DNA from: Sphingomonas_B tabacisoli
Lineage (GTDB): Bacteria > Pseudomonadota > Alphaproteobacteria > Sphingomonadales > Sphingomonadaceae
NCBI RefSeq assembly: GCF_042678385.1
Contig: NZ_JBHUDY010000001.1
Location: 1 to 64,000, forward strand
Length of the DNA: 64,000 nucleotides
Direction of reading: 5' to 3'
Shown here: positions 27,144 to 36,748 of the stretch, one piece after another
Layout: the number at the start of each line of letters is the position of its first letter
Numbering within the stretch: position 1 is the first letter of the stretch
Translations under genes and position numbers: made by a program
The notes under the pieces: generated by a model
The model's input: only the letters and a program-made list of their open reading frames with translations
Database searches by the model: none
Told to the model about the DNA's origin: nothing

Positions 27144-27806
27144 TCAGCGATAGAAAACGTGATTGCCGAGCTGAGCAACGCGCACCCGGTTCCAGCCCGG
27201 ACGAACGCGCGTGGCGTGGAAGTAGAGCGCCTTCGACGCACGGCTGTCCCACTGATCGTTCATTGCGATCTGGGCGATGGCGACCGCGGTCTTCCACATG
27301 ATCCCGGAGCGGGCGATCGGCGGGAAGCCGTGGCCGCGGACGAACGAGAACTGCCCCTTCTGGAAAACGACCGAGCAGACCGACGGCGGGAAACGACCAC
27401 CCGACTTGGCGCGGTTCAGCACGACCTCGGCAACGGCGAGCTGGCCTTCGAGTGGCTCGCTCTTCGATTCGAAATAGACGGAAGCCGCCAGGCACTCGGT
27501 CTCTTTGTCCAGCGTGGCGGGAACCGCCTGCTGCGAGACGAGCTTGTCGAGGCTCCTGGTCTGGATCCGGCCGGTGTCCTCCTCCTCGGCAGGCGCGGCC
27601 GTGATGGCGCTGTCGCTGCTGGACTGGGGAACCGGGGGAAGCGGCTCGACGGCAACAGCCGGAACCGATTGGGAAATTGATTCGTTGGTGGTCACGAAAA
27701 CGGGCTTGGAATCCGTTTCGGCGAACGACGGGGCGCTCACCACGGTCCCGACAAAAGTGCAGAAGGTCACAGCCGCAAGACTAGCGGCCCGATAAATGCG
27801 ACTCAT
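27144..27806 (-). CDS. cell-wall hydrolase (SleB-type, Hydrolase_2)
   Basis: 220 residues. Signal peptide ending at APSFAE, a disordered Ser/Pro/Glu-rich region (about 35-90), then a SleB-like domain beginning at CLAASVYFES, with GQLAVAEVVLNRAKSG and a C-terminal WNRVRVAQLGNHVFY. The family cleaves peptidoglycan glycan strands. It acts in the periplasm. The start at 27806 fits a standard n-region (MSRIYR). Confidence 0.9.
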   Translation of the reverse strand: MSRIYRAASLAAVTFCTFVGTVVSAPSFAETDSKPVFVTTNESISQSVPAVAVEPLPPVPQSSSDSAITAAPAEEEDTGRIQTRSLDKLVSQQAVPATLDKETECLAASVYFESKSEPLEGQLAVAEVVLNRAKSGGRFPPSVCSVVFQKGQFSFVRGHGFPPIARSGIMWKTAVAIAQIAMNDQWDSRASKALYFHATRVRPGWNRVRVAQLGNHVFYR

Positions 27807-27982
27807 TATTCGTTCTACTGTGCGGTGAGTCGATCGACGGGATGAGGCGCAAAACAGCCGCGCGTCTTCCTGATCTTCCCCCCGACTGCGCTATCTCCGC
27901 TGCGGTGCTTCCGCTTTGCGGCGATGCGGCGCGTGACTGGTTGCATCCGCTTTCGTTTCGCCGGCGGCCAGCGTCAACAAAC
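27807..27982. other. intergenic gap with no identified element
   Basis: Between the hydrolase start and the DUF1491 stop. It should contain the hydrolase promoter on the minus strand, but no clear -35/-10 pair or terminator stands out. Confidence 0.5.
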
Positions 27983-28315
27983 TCAGGTCATTTCAGCGGC
28001 GAACCGTTCGGCGTCTGCGATGTCCAGTTCAATTAACCATAAGTCGGGGTCCGAAGCGCGCCGGCGCTGGATGTAGCCGTCGCGAATCGCGTCGGACTCA
28101 ACATCTTGCGGTCCGCACGGCGTCCAGTGGTAGTTTCCTTGCCCGTCTAGCGTGCGCTCAAGCAGCGCCTTCGGCTCACCCCGTTCGCTGCAGAGAAGCA
28201 GGATTGCGCCCGCCATGTCGTCGCCTCGGGCGAGCACCGCCGCGAATCCGCCCTCCGCCGTGACGCGCCGGATCAGCGCATCGACGGTCATGCGAGCGGT
28301 CAGGCGCGGAGTCAT
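27983..28315 (-). CDS. DUF1491 family protein
   Basis: A 110-residue soluble protein of the alphaproteobacterial DUF1491 family (RLTARMTVDALIRRV near the start, PDLWLIELDI near the end). Function unknown. Its ATG overlaps the stop of the upstream thioesterase gene (ATGA). Confidence 0.85.
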   Translation of the reverse strand: MTPRLTARMTVDALIRRVTAEGGFAAVLARGDDMAGAILLLCSERGEPKALLERTLDGQGNYHWTPCGPQDVESDAIRDGYIQRRRASDPDLWLIELDIADAERFAAEMT

Positions 28316-28770
28316 GCGGGTGGCGCGTAGCCCTTCAGCGATGACAGGGGAATGCGGGAGCGCATGAACGTGCCGGTGCCGCGTGCGGCCTCTTCGCCAT
28401 CGGGACCAATCAGGCGCGCATCGGCGACCAGAACTCTGCGCCGTCCGCTTACCCAGCGTCCTTCCGCAATCACCGGGCCAGAGACGATCGGGCGCGTGAA
28501 CAACATGTTGAAAGCGGTGGTCAGCAGGAATCGGTCGCTGACCAGGCTGTTCGCCGCATAGAAAGCGGCGTCATCCAGCATCTTGAAATAGCTGGTGCCG
28601 TGCGCCGCTCCGGCCGCGTGGTGGACGGATGCATCGACCTCGAAGCTGATCCGGGCCACACCTTCTTCAAGGATCTCGAGCCGGGACTGGAAGAGCCGGT
28701 TGATCGGCGCCGACGCGTACAGCGATTCAAGCGCGCGAAAATGCGCCTGGGCTCCCGCCTCAGGCGGCAT
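28312..28770 (-). CDS. PaaI-family hotdog thioesterase
   Basis: 152 residues with the hotdog core (HHAAGAAHGTSYFKMLDDAA) of PaaI-type thioesterases. Probable acyl-CoA hydrolase, substrate unknown. Start at 28770 overlaps the ptsN stop by 11 nt, indicating an operon hpf-ptsN-thioesterase-DUF1491. Confidence 0.85.
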   Translation of the reverse strand: MPPEAGAQAHFRALESLYASAPINRLFQSRLEILEEGVARISFEVDASVHHAAGAAHGTSYFKMLDDAAFYAANSLVSDRFLLTTAFNMLFTRPIVSGPVIAEGRWVSGRRRVLVADARLIGPDGEEAARGTGTFMRSRIPLSSLKGYAPPA

Positions 28771-29224
28771 CGCGCGTTTCGGCCGTCGCGAATAGGGCGT
28801 AGAGCGCATCCGGCGAGCCGGCGCCGCGCAGTTTGGCAACGAACGCCTTGTCGCGCAGCTTGCGGCTCACCTGGGCCAGCACCTTCAGATGTTCGGCACC
28901 CGCATCGACCGGCGACAGCAGCATGAACACAATATCGACCGGCAGATCGTCGATGGCGCCGTAATCGATCGGCTTGGGAAGCCGGACAAGCACCGCGCGA
29001 ATCGTGTCGAGCTCGGGCATGCGGCCATGCGGGATCGCAATCCCGCCGCCAAAGCCGGTGGTGCCGAGCCGCTCGCGCTCGTTCAGCCGCTCGACGACGT
29101 CCTTTGCCGGCAGCCCGAGCGCCCGCTCGGCAATGCCGCCGAGCGCCTGGAACAACGCCTTTTTGTTGGCGACCGCCAAGTCGGAAACGACCGCGTCACC
29201 GCTCAGGAGATGAATGAGATCCAT
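28760..29224 (-). CDS. ptsN: nitrogen PTS enzyme IIA (EIIA-Ntr)
   Basis: 154 residues of the EIIA-Fru/Ntr family with the phosphorylated His in GGGIAIPHGRM (near residue 66). Part of a regulatory phosphotransferase chain (PtsP-NPr-EIIANtr) that controls potassium and nitrogen responses rather than sugar uptake. It follows hpf by 62 nt, the order usual near rpoN in proteobacteria, although rpoN itself is absent here. Confidence 0.95.
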   Translation of the reverse strand: MDLIHLLSGDAVVSDLAVANKKALFQALGGIAERALGLPAKDVVERLNERERLGTTGFGGGIAIPHGRMPELDTIRAVLVRLPKPIDYGAIDDLPVDIVFMLLSPVDAGAEHLKVLAQVSRKLRDKAFVAKLRGAGSPDALYALFATAETRDAA

Positions 29225-29286
29225 TGAGACAAGTCCGATGCGGCGCGGGCCTTAGCGCGCGCCGGCCAAGAGTCAAATGACGTGAG

Positions 29287-29868
29287 TCACACCCGTTGCG
29301 GCTCGACCCAGCCAATCGTCCCGTCGCCTCGTCGGTAGACCATGTTGAACGTGCCGGTGGCGCTGTTCTTGAACAAAAGCGCGTTGGTGTTGCGCAAATC
29401 GAGCATCATCACCGCGTCCGAAACGCTGGCGTCGGGCACATCAACTCGCGTCTCGGCGACGATCGGCGGATTGTCCGGCGCTTCCTCTTCCTGTTCGGCC
29501 TCGGGCAGGCTGAAAACCGTATAGCCGGCATTGTCGAAGGCCACGTCGGCGATGCTCGCCGCCTGACCATTGCGGTTGCGCAGGCGCCGCATATAGCGCC
29601 GCATCTGCTTTTCTATTTTATTGAGCGCATCCTCGAACGCCGGCTGCGCCTCAACGCCACGGCTGCTGCCCTTCAGCACCACGCTGTTGGGCGCATACAG
29701 GATGATCTCGCAGTCGAAGCGATGGTCGTGTGGCCCCTTGCCGAACGTGACGGTCGAGGAAATGGCGCGGGCATCATATTTGTCGTTGGTCGCCTGCAAT
29801 CGCCGCGCGGCATGACCCCGGAGCGCTTCGCCTACATCGACCTGATGTCCCGAAACGCGCACGTCCAT
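29287..29868 (-). CDS. hpf: ribosome hibernation promoting factor, long form
   Basis: 193 residues: N-terminal S30AE domain (about 1-105) and a C-terminal dimerisation domain (about 135-193, FKNSATGTFNMVYRR), i.e. the long HPF that dimerises 70S ribosomes into 100S. The start at 29868 (MDVRVSGHQ) has GGAGG six bases upstream; longer starts would put that site inside the gene. Confidence 0.94.
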   Translation of the reverse strand: MDVRVSGHQVDVGEALRGHAARRLQATNDKYDARAISSTVTFGKGPHDHRFDCEIILYAPNSVVLKGSSRGVEAQPAFEDALNKIEKQMRRYMRRLRNRNGQAASIADVAFDNAGYTVFSLPEAEQEEEAPDNPPIVAETRVDVPDASVSDAVMMLDLRNTNALLFKNSATGTFNMVYRRGDGTIGWVEPQRV

Positions 29869-29919
29869 CTGAGCCTCCATCGTCAGGGCGGGGAAATCGA
29901 GCCCCCGCAGCGTCAATCC

Positions 29920-30621
29920 TCAAGCAGCCGCCGTCGTTCCCATCAACCATACAGGATCGGTCAACTGTGCGAGGAATCGCGCATGCCGCTCCAGCTCCTC
30001 GGGGGAAGCCGCGTGCGGCCGCGGCGGACGAACCGGCCGCGTGATGTCGTAATTGATCGTCGTCGCCGGCCCCTTGTCCGCAGGCGCTTCGGCCAGTCCC
30101 AAGCCAATCTGGCGGCCGCCGGTCAGCTCGACATAGCATTGCGACAGCAACTGCGCGTCGAGCAGCGCGCCATGCTTGATGCGGTGGCTGCGATCGACGC
30201 CGAAACGCGCGCACATCGCGTCGAGGCTGTGCTTGGCGCCGGGAAATTTCGTGCGCGACAGCGCCAGCGTGTCTATCATCCGCGAGCGCGGCACGTGCAG
30301 CCGGCCGCACTCGCCCAGCTCGAAATTCAAAAAAGCGAAGTCGAACGCGGCATTGTGCGCGACAAGGGGGCTGTCCTCGAGAAAATCGAGCAATTCCTCG
30401 CACGCGTCGCGGAAGAGCTGCTGTCCGGCCAGGAAGGCATCGGAAAGACCGTGCACCGCCTGCGCCTCCGGCGGCATCGGCCGTTCGGGGTTGAAATAGG
30501 CATGGAAGGTCCGGCCGGTTTCGACGCGGTTGATCAGCTCGATGCAGCCGATCTCGACCATGCGGTGGCCTTCGGAAACCTGGATTCCGGTAGTCTCGGT
30601 ATCGAAAACGACTTCGCGCAT
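29920..30621 (-). CDS. dnaQ: DNA polymerase III epsilon subunit
   Basis: 233 residues with DEDDh exonuclease motifs: FDTETTG (ExoI), HNAAFDFAF (ExoII) and HGALLDAQLL with the catalytic His (ExoIII). Proofreading 3'-5' exonuclease of the replicase. Start at 30621 matches the usual MREVVFDTETTG N-terminus and lies 11 nt after the coaE stop. Confidence 0.96.
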   Translation of the reverse strand: MREVVFDTETTGIQVSEGHRMVEIGCIELINRVETGRTFHAYFNPERPMPPEAQAVHGLSDAFLAGQQLFRDACEELLDFLEDSPLVAHNAAFDFAFLNFELGECGRLHVPRSRMIDTLALSRTKFPGAKHSLDAMCARFGVDRSHRIKHGALLDAQLLSQCYVELTGGRQIGLGLAEAPADKGPATTINYDITRPVRPPRPHAASPEELERHARFLAQLTDPVWLMGTTAAA

Positions 30622-30632
30622 TGTCCGTGCAG

Positions 30633-31226
30633 CTATCGCGCTTTGGGCTCCAACAAACAAGAGATGAGTTGCCGCACCTGGGCGCGGGTGTCCTTGTGCG
30701 GGACGCCGGTGTCGATGACGAAATCCGCGCGCGCGCGCTTTTCGGCGTCCGGCATTTGCAGCGCCAGGATGTGCTCGAACTTCTCGACCGTCATGCCCGG
30801 GCGGGCAAGCACGCGGGTGCGCTGGGCTTCGGCAGGAGCGGAGACAACTACCACTGCGTCCAGGCCCGCTTTGCCCGTTTTTTCGAACAACAGAGGAATG
30901 TCGAACACGATCAGCGGCGCATCCCTGTGCCGGTCCAGAAAAGCCTGACGCATCTGCTCGACTGCCGGATGCACGATCGCTTCGAGCCGGGCGAGCGCCT
31001 CTGGATCGCCGAGCACGCGCGGTCCGAGCTTTGCCCGGTCGACGCCTCCGGGACCGGTGGCGCCGGGAAACGCCGCCTCGATCGCTTCGATCAGTTCCCC
31101 GTCCGGTCCCTGAAGCCGGTGAACCGCCGCATCGGCATCGAACACCGGCACGCCCGCCTCTTCGAACATGGCGGCGACCGCCGATTTGCCCATGCCAATC
31201 GATCCGGTGAGCCCGAGAATCTTCAT
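30633..31226 (-). CDS. coaE: dephospho-CoA kinase
   Basis: 197 residues with the P-loop GLTGSIGMGKSAVA and the DIPLLFE motif. Last step of CoA synthesis, ATP-dependent phosphorylation of dephospho-CoA. ATG overlaps the aroE stop. Member of the ppsR-maf-aroE-coaE-dnaQ cluster. Confidence 0.97.
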   Translation of the reverse strand: MKILGLTGSIGMGKSAVAAMFEEAGVPVFDADAAVHRLQGPDGELIEAIEAAFPGATGPGGVDRAKLGPRVLGDPEALARLEAIVHPAVEQMRQAFLDRHRDAPLIVFDIPLLFEKTGKAGLDAVVVVSAPAEAQRTRVLARPGMTVEKFEHILALQMPDAEKRARADFVIDTGVPHKDTRAQVRQLISCLLEPKAR

Positions 31227-32056
31227 GACGCCTGTGTCGAGCCTGGTCGAGACATCAGCAGATCACGCAGTTCGTCGTCGCGATCGCGCGGCGGTTCGGC
31301 ATCGAAGAACAGCTCGAAAGCGAGTGCGGCCTGGCCGATGAGCATCTCCAGCCCGTCGATCGTCTCCAGCCCTCGATCTTCCGCCGCCTGCAGCAGCGGC
31401 GTCAGCAACGGCGCATAGACCACGTCGTAGACGACAGCGTCCTCGGGCAGCGGGGCCAGGTCGAGCGCGAGCGGCGGCTGGCCGGTCATGCCGAGCATGC
31501 TTGCGTTGACGAGCAATGCCGCGGGCGGGAGCGGGCCGTCCAGCGGCAAGGCCTTCCCCATGAGGCCAAAGGCCGCGAGCAAGCCGGCGCCTTTCAGCGG
31601 CGTGCGATTGAGCAGAGTGACCGGCCCAACACCCACTCGCGACAAAGCGAACAGCACTGCACGCGCCGCGCCGCCCGCACCGATCACGACGACCGGCTTT
31701 CCGGCGAGATCGAGCGCAGAGATTGGCGACCAGAAACCGGCCGCGTCGGTGTTGGTGCCGGCAATGCCGCCGCTTTCGTCATGGAAAACGGTGTTGATCG
31801 CGCCGATCGTATCGCGGATGCCGCCCGGATCGGGAACATGTTCCAGTGCCGCTTCCTTGTGCGGAGCAGTGATGTTGCAGCCGCGCCAGGCTGGGTCGGT
31901 CCTGCGGGATTCGAAGTATCCGGCGAGTTCGTCCGGCCGCACCGGGCATCGGCGATATTCGCCCTGGATGCCCAGCGCATCGAGCCAGAAACCGTGGATG
32001 ACCGGCGACTTAGAATGGGCGATCGGATCGCCGATCACCTCTGCGTACGGTGTCAT
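31223..32056 (-). CDS. aroE: shikimate dehydrogenase (NADP+)
   Basis: 277 residues with shikimate-binding IAHSKSP and the catalytic Lys in NITAPHKEAA, and the NADP motif GAGGAARA. Reduces 3-dehydroshikimate in the aromatic amino-acid pathway. The C-terminus extends about 15 charged residues beyond the usual end. ATG overlaps the maf stop. Confidence 0.96.
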   Translation of the reverse strand: MTPYAEVIGDPIAHSKSPVIHGFWLDALGIQGEYRRCPVRPDELAGYFESRRTDPAWRGCNITAPHKEAALEHVPDPGGIRDTIGAINTVFHDESGGIAGTNTDAAGFWSPISALDLAGKPVVVIGAGGAARAVLFALSRVGVGPVTLLNRTPLKGAGLLAAFGLMGKALPLDGPLPPAALLVNASMLGMTGQPPLALDLAPLPEDAVVYDVVYAPLLTPLLQAAEDRGLETIDGLEMLIGQAALAFELFFDAEPPRDRDDELRDLLMSRPGSTQAS

Positions 32057-32649
32057 GACGTCAATACTTCCCGCGTTCGGAGGTAGTCGAGCAGCGGCAG
32101 CAGGGGCATCCCCATCACCGTGAACTGACTGCCCTCTATCTTATGGAAAAGCTGGGCGCCGGGCCCCTCAACCCGGTAGACGCCTACGCACCAACGCGCC
32201 TGTTCCCAATCGCGGTCGAGATATGAATCGATAAAGGTGTCCGACAAGGGACGGACATGCATCACCGCGCGATCGACGAAGCGCCAGATCGGTCGGCCGC
32301 CTTCCGCGATGACCGCGGCACTGTAGAGATGGTGAGGCTTTCCCGACATGCGCCGCAGATGCTCCGCCGCCTCCGCCCGGGACTCGGGCTTGTCGAGCAG
32401 CGTCCCGTCATCGAGCGCCACCACGGAATCGCAGCCGAGCACAAGCGCGCCAGGGTCGCGGCTCGAGACTTTCAGCGCCTTCAACTCGGCAAGCGCGTCG
32501 GCCATGTCGCGCGGGCCGTGATTTTGGGCAGCAAGGCTCGCCTTGGCAGCATCTTCGTCGACGCCCGGCGACAGAGCCTCGAACGGCACGCCCGCGGCCT
32601 CCAGCATTGCACGACGACTGCTCGATCCGGACGCGAGGATCAGGCGCAT
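32053..32649 (-). CDS. maf: Maf-family nucleoside triphosphate pyrophosphatase
   Basis: 198 residues with LASGSSSRRAML at the N-terminus, the conserved CDSVVALDD and the SGKPHHLYSA region. Hydrolyses non-canonical or modified nucleotides (dTTP/UTP or 7-methyl-GTP type). Start at 32649 overlaps the ppsR stop by ten bases. Confidence 0.94.
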   Translation of the reverse strand: MRLILASGSSSRRAMLEAAGVPFEALSPGVDEDAAKASLAAQNHGPRDMADALAELKALKVSSRDPGALVLGCDSVVALDDGTLLDKPESRAEAAEHLRRMSGKPHHLYSAAVIAEGGRPIWRFVDRAVMHVRPLSDTFIDSYLDRDWEQARWCVGVYRVEGPGAQLFHKIEGSQFTVMGMPLLPLLDYLRTREVLTS

Positions 32650-33464
32650 TGCCGCCGCTCGTTGCACAGGTTGATGATCGCCGCCGCCGTTTCCTCGATC
32701 GAGCGGCGGGTCACGTCAATCACCGGCCAGCCATTGTCCGCGAAGATGCGCCGGGCGAAGGCGACTTCGCGGGCGACTGCTTCCTGGTCGACATAATCGG
32801 TCTCCGGCGCCTGATTGAGCGACAGCAGCCGATTGCGTCGGACAGCGATCAGCCGTTCGACGTTAGTCGTCAAACCAACGACCAGTGGATGTTTCAATCG
32901 GAACAGGCTTTTCGGCGGCGGCGATTCGACCACCAGCGGAATGTTCGCGACCTTGTAGCCGCGATTGGCGAGATAGATGGACGTCGGCGTCTTCGACGTG
33001 CGGGAAATGCCGGCGAGGACGATGTCGGCTTCTTCCCAATCGTCGAATCCGATGCCATCGTCATGGGCGATCGTGAATTGGATCGCGTCGACGCGCGCGA
33101 AATAGGCGGCGTCCAGCGCGTGTTGCCGCCCCGGCCGCGCGACGGCGGTCTGTCCCAGCATATTGGAAAGGGCGTCCGTCACCGGATCGATCGCGCCGAC
33201 CGCGGGCAGGCCGAGGGTGCGGCAGCGCTGTTCGAGCGTGCGCCGGGTCTCCGGATTGACCAGCGTGAACAACACCAGCCCCGGATTCTGGGCGATCTCC
33301 TCGAGAATGCGTTCGAGGTTGGCGCCGGATCGGATCATCGGCCAGAAATGCCGGATCGTCTCGACGCCCTCGAACTGCGCAAGCGCCGCCTTGGCGATCG
33401 TTTCGAGGGTCTCGCCGGTGGAATCGGAGAGAAGATGAAGGTGCAGCCGCGTGGTCACGTCCAT
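32640..33464 (-). CDS. ppsR: pyruvate, phosphate dikinase regulatory protein (kinase/phosphotransferase)
   Basis: 274 residues of the DUF299 family: LHLLSDSTGET at the N-terminus and the P-loop-like GISRTSKTPTSIYL. It is a bifunctional ADP-dependent kinase and phosphate-dependent phosphorylase acting on PPDK or PEP synthase. The start at 33464 fits the family; it borders the proposed origin and is divergent from hemE. Confidence 0.93.
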   Translation of the reverse strand: MDVTTRLHLHLLSDSTGETLETIAKAALAQFEGVETIRHFWPMIRSGANLERILEEIAQNPGLVLFTLVNPETRRTLEQRCRTLGLPAVGAIDPVTDALSNMLGQTAVARPGRQHALDAAYFARVDAIQFTIAHDDGIGFDDWEEADIVLAGISRTSKTPTSIYLANRGYKVANIPLVVESPPPKSLFRLKHPLVVGLTTNVERLIAVRRNRLLSLNQAPETDYVDQEAVAREVAFARRIFADNGWPVIDVTRRSIEETAAAIINLCNERRQCA

Positions 33465-33732
33465 ATCCCTGTGGAAAAGCGGGCGGAGAGGCAAGCGGGA
33501 GATCGGTGCGGGCGATTCCGCGCCCGATCCGGCAGGCGTCTCCAACAGCTTCGCCCACAGCCGGAAAATATCGCTCTACTCCTGTGGATTACGGGGAACA
33601 GGCGCGCGAATCGGGAACCTTCCGCGATTCCGCCAGAGTCAAATTGTTGGCAGAGTCCCGCAACCCGCCTAAGTCCCCACCACTCCCGCCCCAACTTCCT
33701 TCATCATCCTTTTCAATTAAGAGAATAATAGA
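33465..33732. other. candidate chromosomal replication origin (oriC), ppsR-hemE gap
   Basis: The 268-nt divergent gap beside hemE, the place of oriC in Caulobacter and other alphaproteobacteria. Visible elements: DnaA-box-like TGTGGAAAA (33470-33478) and TGTGGATTA (33583-33591, one mismatch to TGTGGATAA); an IHF-like site with one mismatch at 33637-33649; three GANTC CcrM sites (33514, 33608, 33626); and an AT-rich tract at about 33698-33737, a possible unwinding element. parAB and two parS sites lie 6-10 kb away. Confidence 0.65.
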
Positions 33733-34758
33733 TTGAAGAGCGGTCGTCCCTTGCTGAACGTGCTTCGCGGCGAACGAGGCGAAAGGCCGCCTGTCTGGCT
33801 CATGCGGCAAGCGGGACGCTATCTGCCCGAATATCGCGCTTTGCGAGCCGAAAAGGGCGGATTCCTCGAGCTGGCCCTGGACCCGGAGGCTGCCGCCGAG
33901 ATCACGCTCCAACCAATCCGGCGCTTCGGCTTCGACGGCGCGATCCTGTTCTCCGACATTCTGATGGTGCCGATGGCGCTCGGCCAGAAACTCTGGTTCG
34001 AAGCCGGCGAAGGGCCGCGCCTCGCGCCGAAACTGGTCGATCATGCGCTCGGTGAGCTGGAGAGCGCCCCTCAACGGCTCATGCCCATCTATGAGACGGT
34101 GCATCGGGTCGCGACTGCGCTGCCGCCCCAAGTGACCTTTCTGGGCTTTGCCGGCAGCCCTTGGACGGTCGCCACCTATATGGTCGCCGGCCAGGGCAGC
34201 CGCGAACAGGCGGAGGCGCGGCGCTTCGCCTATCGCGATCCGCAGGCATTCGGCGCGATCATCGATGCGATCGAACGGATGACCGTCGATTATCTCTCGA
34301 AGCAGATCGAAGCGGGCGTCCATGCCGTCCAGTTGTTCGATAGCTGGGCCGGATCGCTGTCGCCGGCGCAATATGAGCAATGGGTGATCGCCCCGACGGC
34401 GAGGCTGGTGTCGGCGCTCAGGACGCGCCATCCAGACACGCCGATCATCGGATTCCCGAAAGGCTCGGGCGGCAAGTTGCCCGCCTATGCGCGCGAGACC
34501 GGCGTGGATGCGATCGGGCTCGACGAAACGGTCGATCCCGCCTGGGCCAACGCCAGCCTGCCCGACGGCTTGCCGGTGCAGGGGAATCTCGATCCGCTCG
34601 CGCTGATCGCCGGCGGAGTGGCGCTCGACCAGGCAGCGGCGCGCATTCTTGACGCCTTCGCCGGGCGCCCGCACATCTTCAACCTTGGACACGGGATCCT
34701 GCCCGACACGCCGATCGCGCATGTCGAGCAGCTGCTGGCGCGGGTACGGGGAGGCTGA
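33733..34758 (+). CDS. hemE: uroporphyrinogen decarboxylase
   Basis: 341 residues with signature PVWLMRQAGRYLPEY near the N-terminus and GFAGSPWTVATYM. Converts uroporphyrinogen III to coproporphyrinogen III in haem synthesis. The start codon is TTG at 33733, giving the standard N-terminus; the upstream purine stretch AAGAGAA is a weak ribosome site. Its TGA overlaps the hemJ ATG by one base, coupling two haem-pathway genes. Confidence 0.96.
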   Translation: MKSGRPLLNVLRGERGERPPVWLMRQAGRYLPEYRALRAEKGGFLELALDPEAAAEITLQPIRRFGFDGAILFSDILMVPMALGQKLWFEAGEGPRLAPKLVDHALGELESAPQRLMPIYETVHRVATALPPQVTFLGFAGSPWTVATYMVAGQGSREQAEARRFAYRDPQAFGAIIDAIERMTVDYLSKQIEAGVHAVQLFDSWAGSLSPAQYEQWVIAPTARLVSALRTRHPDTPIIGFPKGSGGKLPAYARETGVDAIGLDETVDPAWANASLPDGLPVQGNLDPLALIAGGVALDQAAARILDAFAGRPHIFNLGHGILPDTPIAHVEQLLARVRGG

Positions 34759-35201
34759 TGCTTGGAGTCCTGGAATTGTCCTATCTCTGGCTGAAGGCCG
34801 CCCACATCATCTTCGTCATCTTCTGGATGGCGGGACTGTTCATTTTTCCGCGCTATCTGGTCCATCACCAAGATGCGCTCGGCCGGCCCGAAGAGGCGGC
34901 CGCCTGGATCGAACGCGAGGCGAAGTTGCGCAAGATCATCCTCACGCCGTCGATCGGCGCGGTCTGGCTGTTCGGGCTTCTGCTCGCGACGGTCGGCCAT
35001 TTCTGGGGCGAGACCTGGCTTTATGCCAAGCTCGCGATCGTCTTCGCGCTGAGTGGTTTCCAGGGCTGGCTGGTCGGCTATTCGAAAGCGCTTGCGAAAG
35101 GCGAGGCGCGCTTGTCGTCGCGCCGCCTGCGCATCTTCAACGAGCTGCCCGCGCTCGCCGTGGTCGTGATCGTCTATCTGGTGGTCGTGAAGCCGTTCTG
35201 A
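34758..35201 (+). CDS. hemJ: protoporphyrinogen oxidase HemJ
   Basis: 147 residues, four membrane helices, with the conserved His/Arg pattern AAHIIFVIFWMAGLF and PRYLVHH, and the Lys in KLRKIIL. HemJ oxidises protoporphyrinogen IX at the membrane where HemY/HemG are absent. Overlaps hemE (TGATG). Confidence 0.94.
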   Translation: MLGVLELSYLWLKAAHIIFVIFWMAGLFIFPRYLVHHQDALGRPEEAAAWIEREAKLRKIILTPSIGAVWLFGLLLATVGHFWGETWLYAKLAIVFALSGFQGWLVGYSKALAKGEARLSSRRLRIFNELPALAVVVIVYLVVVKPF

Positions 35202-35202
35202 C

Positions 35203-35224
35203 CGGCTTGACTTGAATCAAGCCG
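35203..35224 (+). terminator. hairpin after hemJ
   Basis: CGGCTTGA pairs with TCAAGCCG around a 6-nt loop just beyond the hemJ stop. No T-run follows, so it could be an RNA-stabilising end or part of the rho leader rather than a classical terminator. The remaining roughly 115 nt before rho should hold its promoter, but none is clear. Confidence 0.4.
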
Positions 35225-35337
35225 CTCCCTAACTCGCCTCAAGTCGTGCAGCCGCTTTCCTGGCCGCGCGTTCTCCTTAGATCGCCGTTCCTTCGTTCGA
35301 TCTTCCTCTCCCGAAATCCAGCTTTCCGAGCCCCCCG

Positions 35338-36594
<1,257 letters not shown>

Positions 36595-36604
36595 CCGAAT
36601 GCGG

Positions 36605-36741
36605 CCGGCAGCACTTTGCTGCCGGACTCGCATCGGTTCGGCCGGCGGGCGTCGCCCGACCGACGGCGCGGATTTACTCCGCGCCCTCTCTCTAGACTCA
36701 TTCTGTGCCTTGCGAGAGACCAACGCTGCGCTACAGCGTTG
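36605..36741 (+). promoter_or_regulatory. three tandem 8-5-8 hairpins between rho and terC
   Basis: Three perfect hairpins, each with an 8-bp stem and 5-nt loop, lie at 36605-36625 (loop ACTTT), 36665-36685 (loop TTTAC) and 36721-36741 (loop CGCTA), spaced 60 and 56 nt apart. None is followed by a T-run. The third ends seven bases before the terC ATG and so covers its ribosome-binding region, suggesting an RNA-level control element. It does not match the yybP-ykoY riboswitch as I recall it. Confidence 0.5.
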
Positions 36742-36748
36742 AGCCTCT

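Noticed and set aside
36605..36625. Intrinsic terminator after rho
   Set aside because: Good stem but no following T-run; treated as part of a hairpin series instead.
36595..36748. yybP-ykoY manganese riboswitch before terC
   Set aside because: The conserved riboswitch core is not recognisable; only three simple hairpins are seen.
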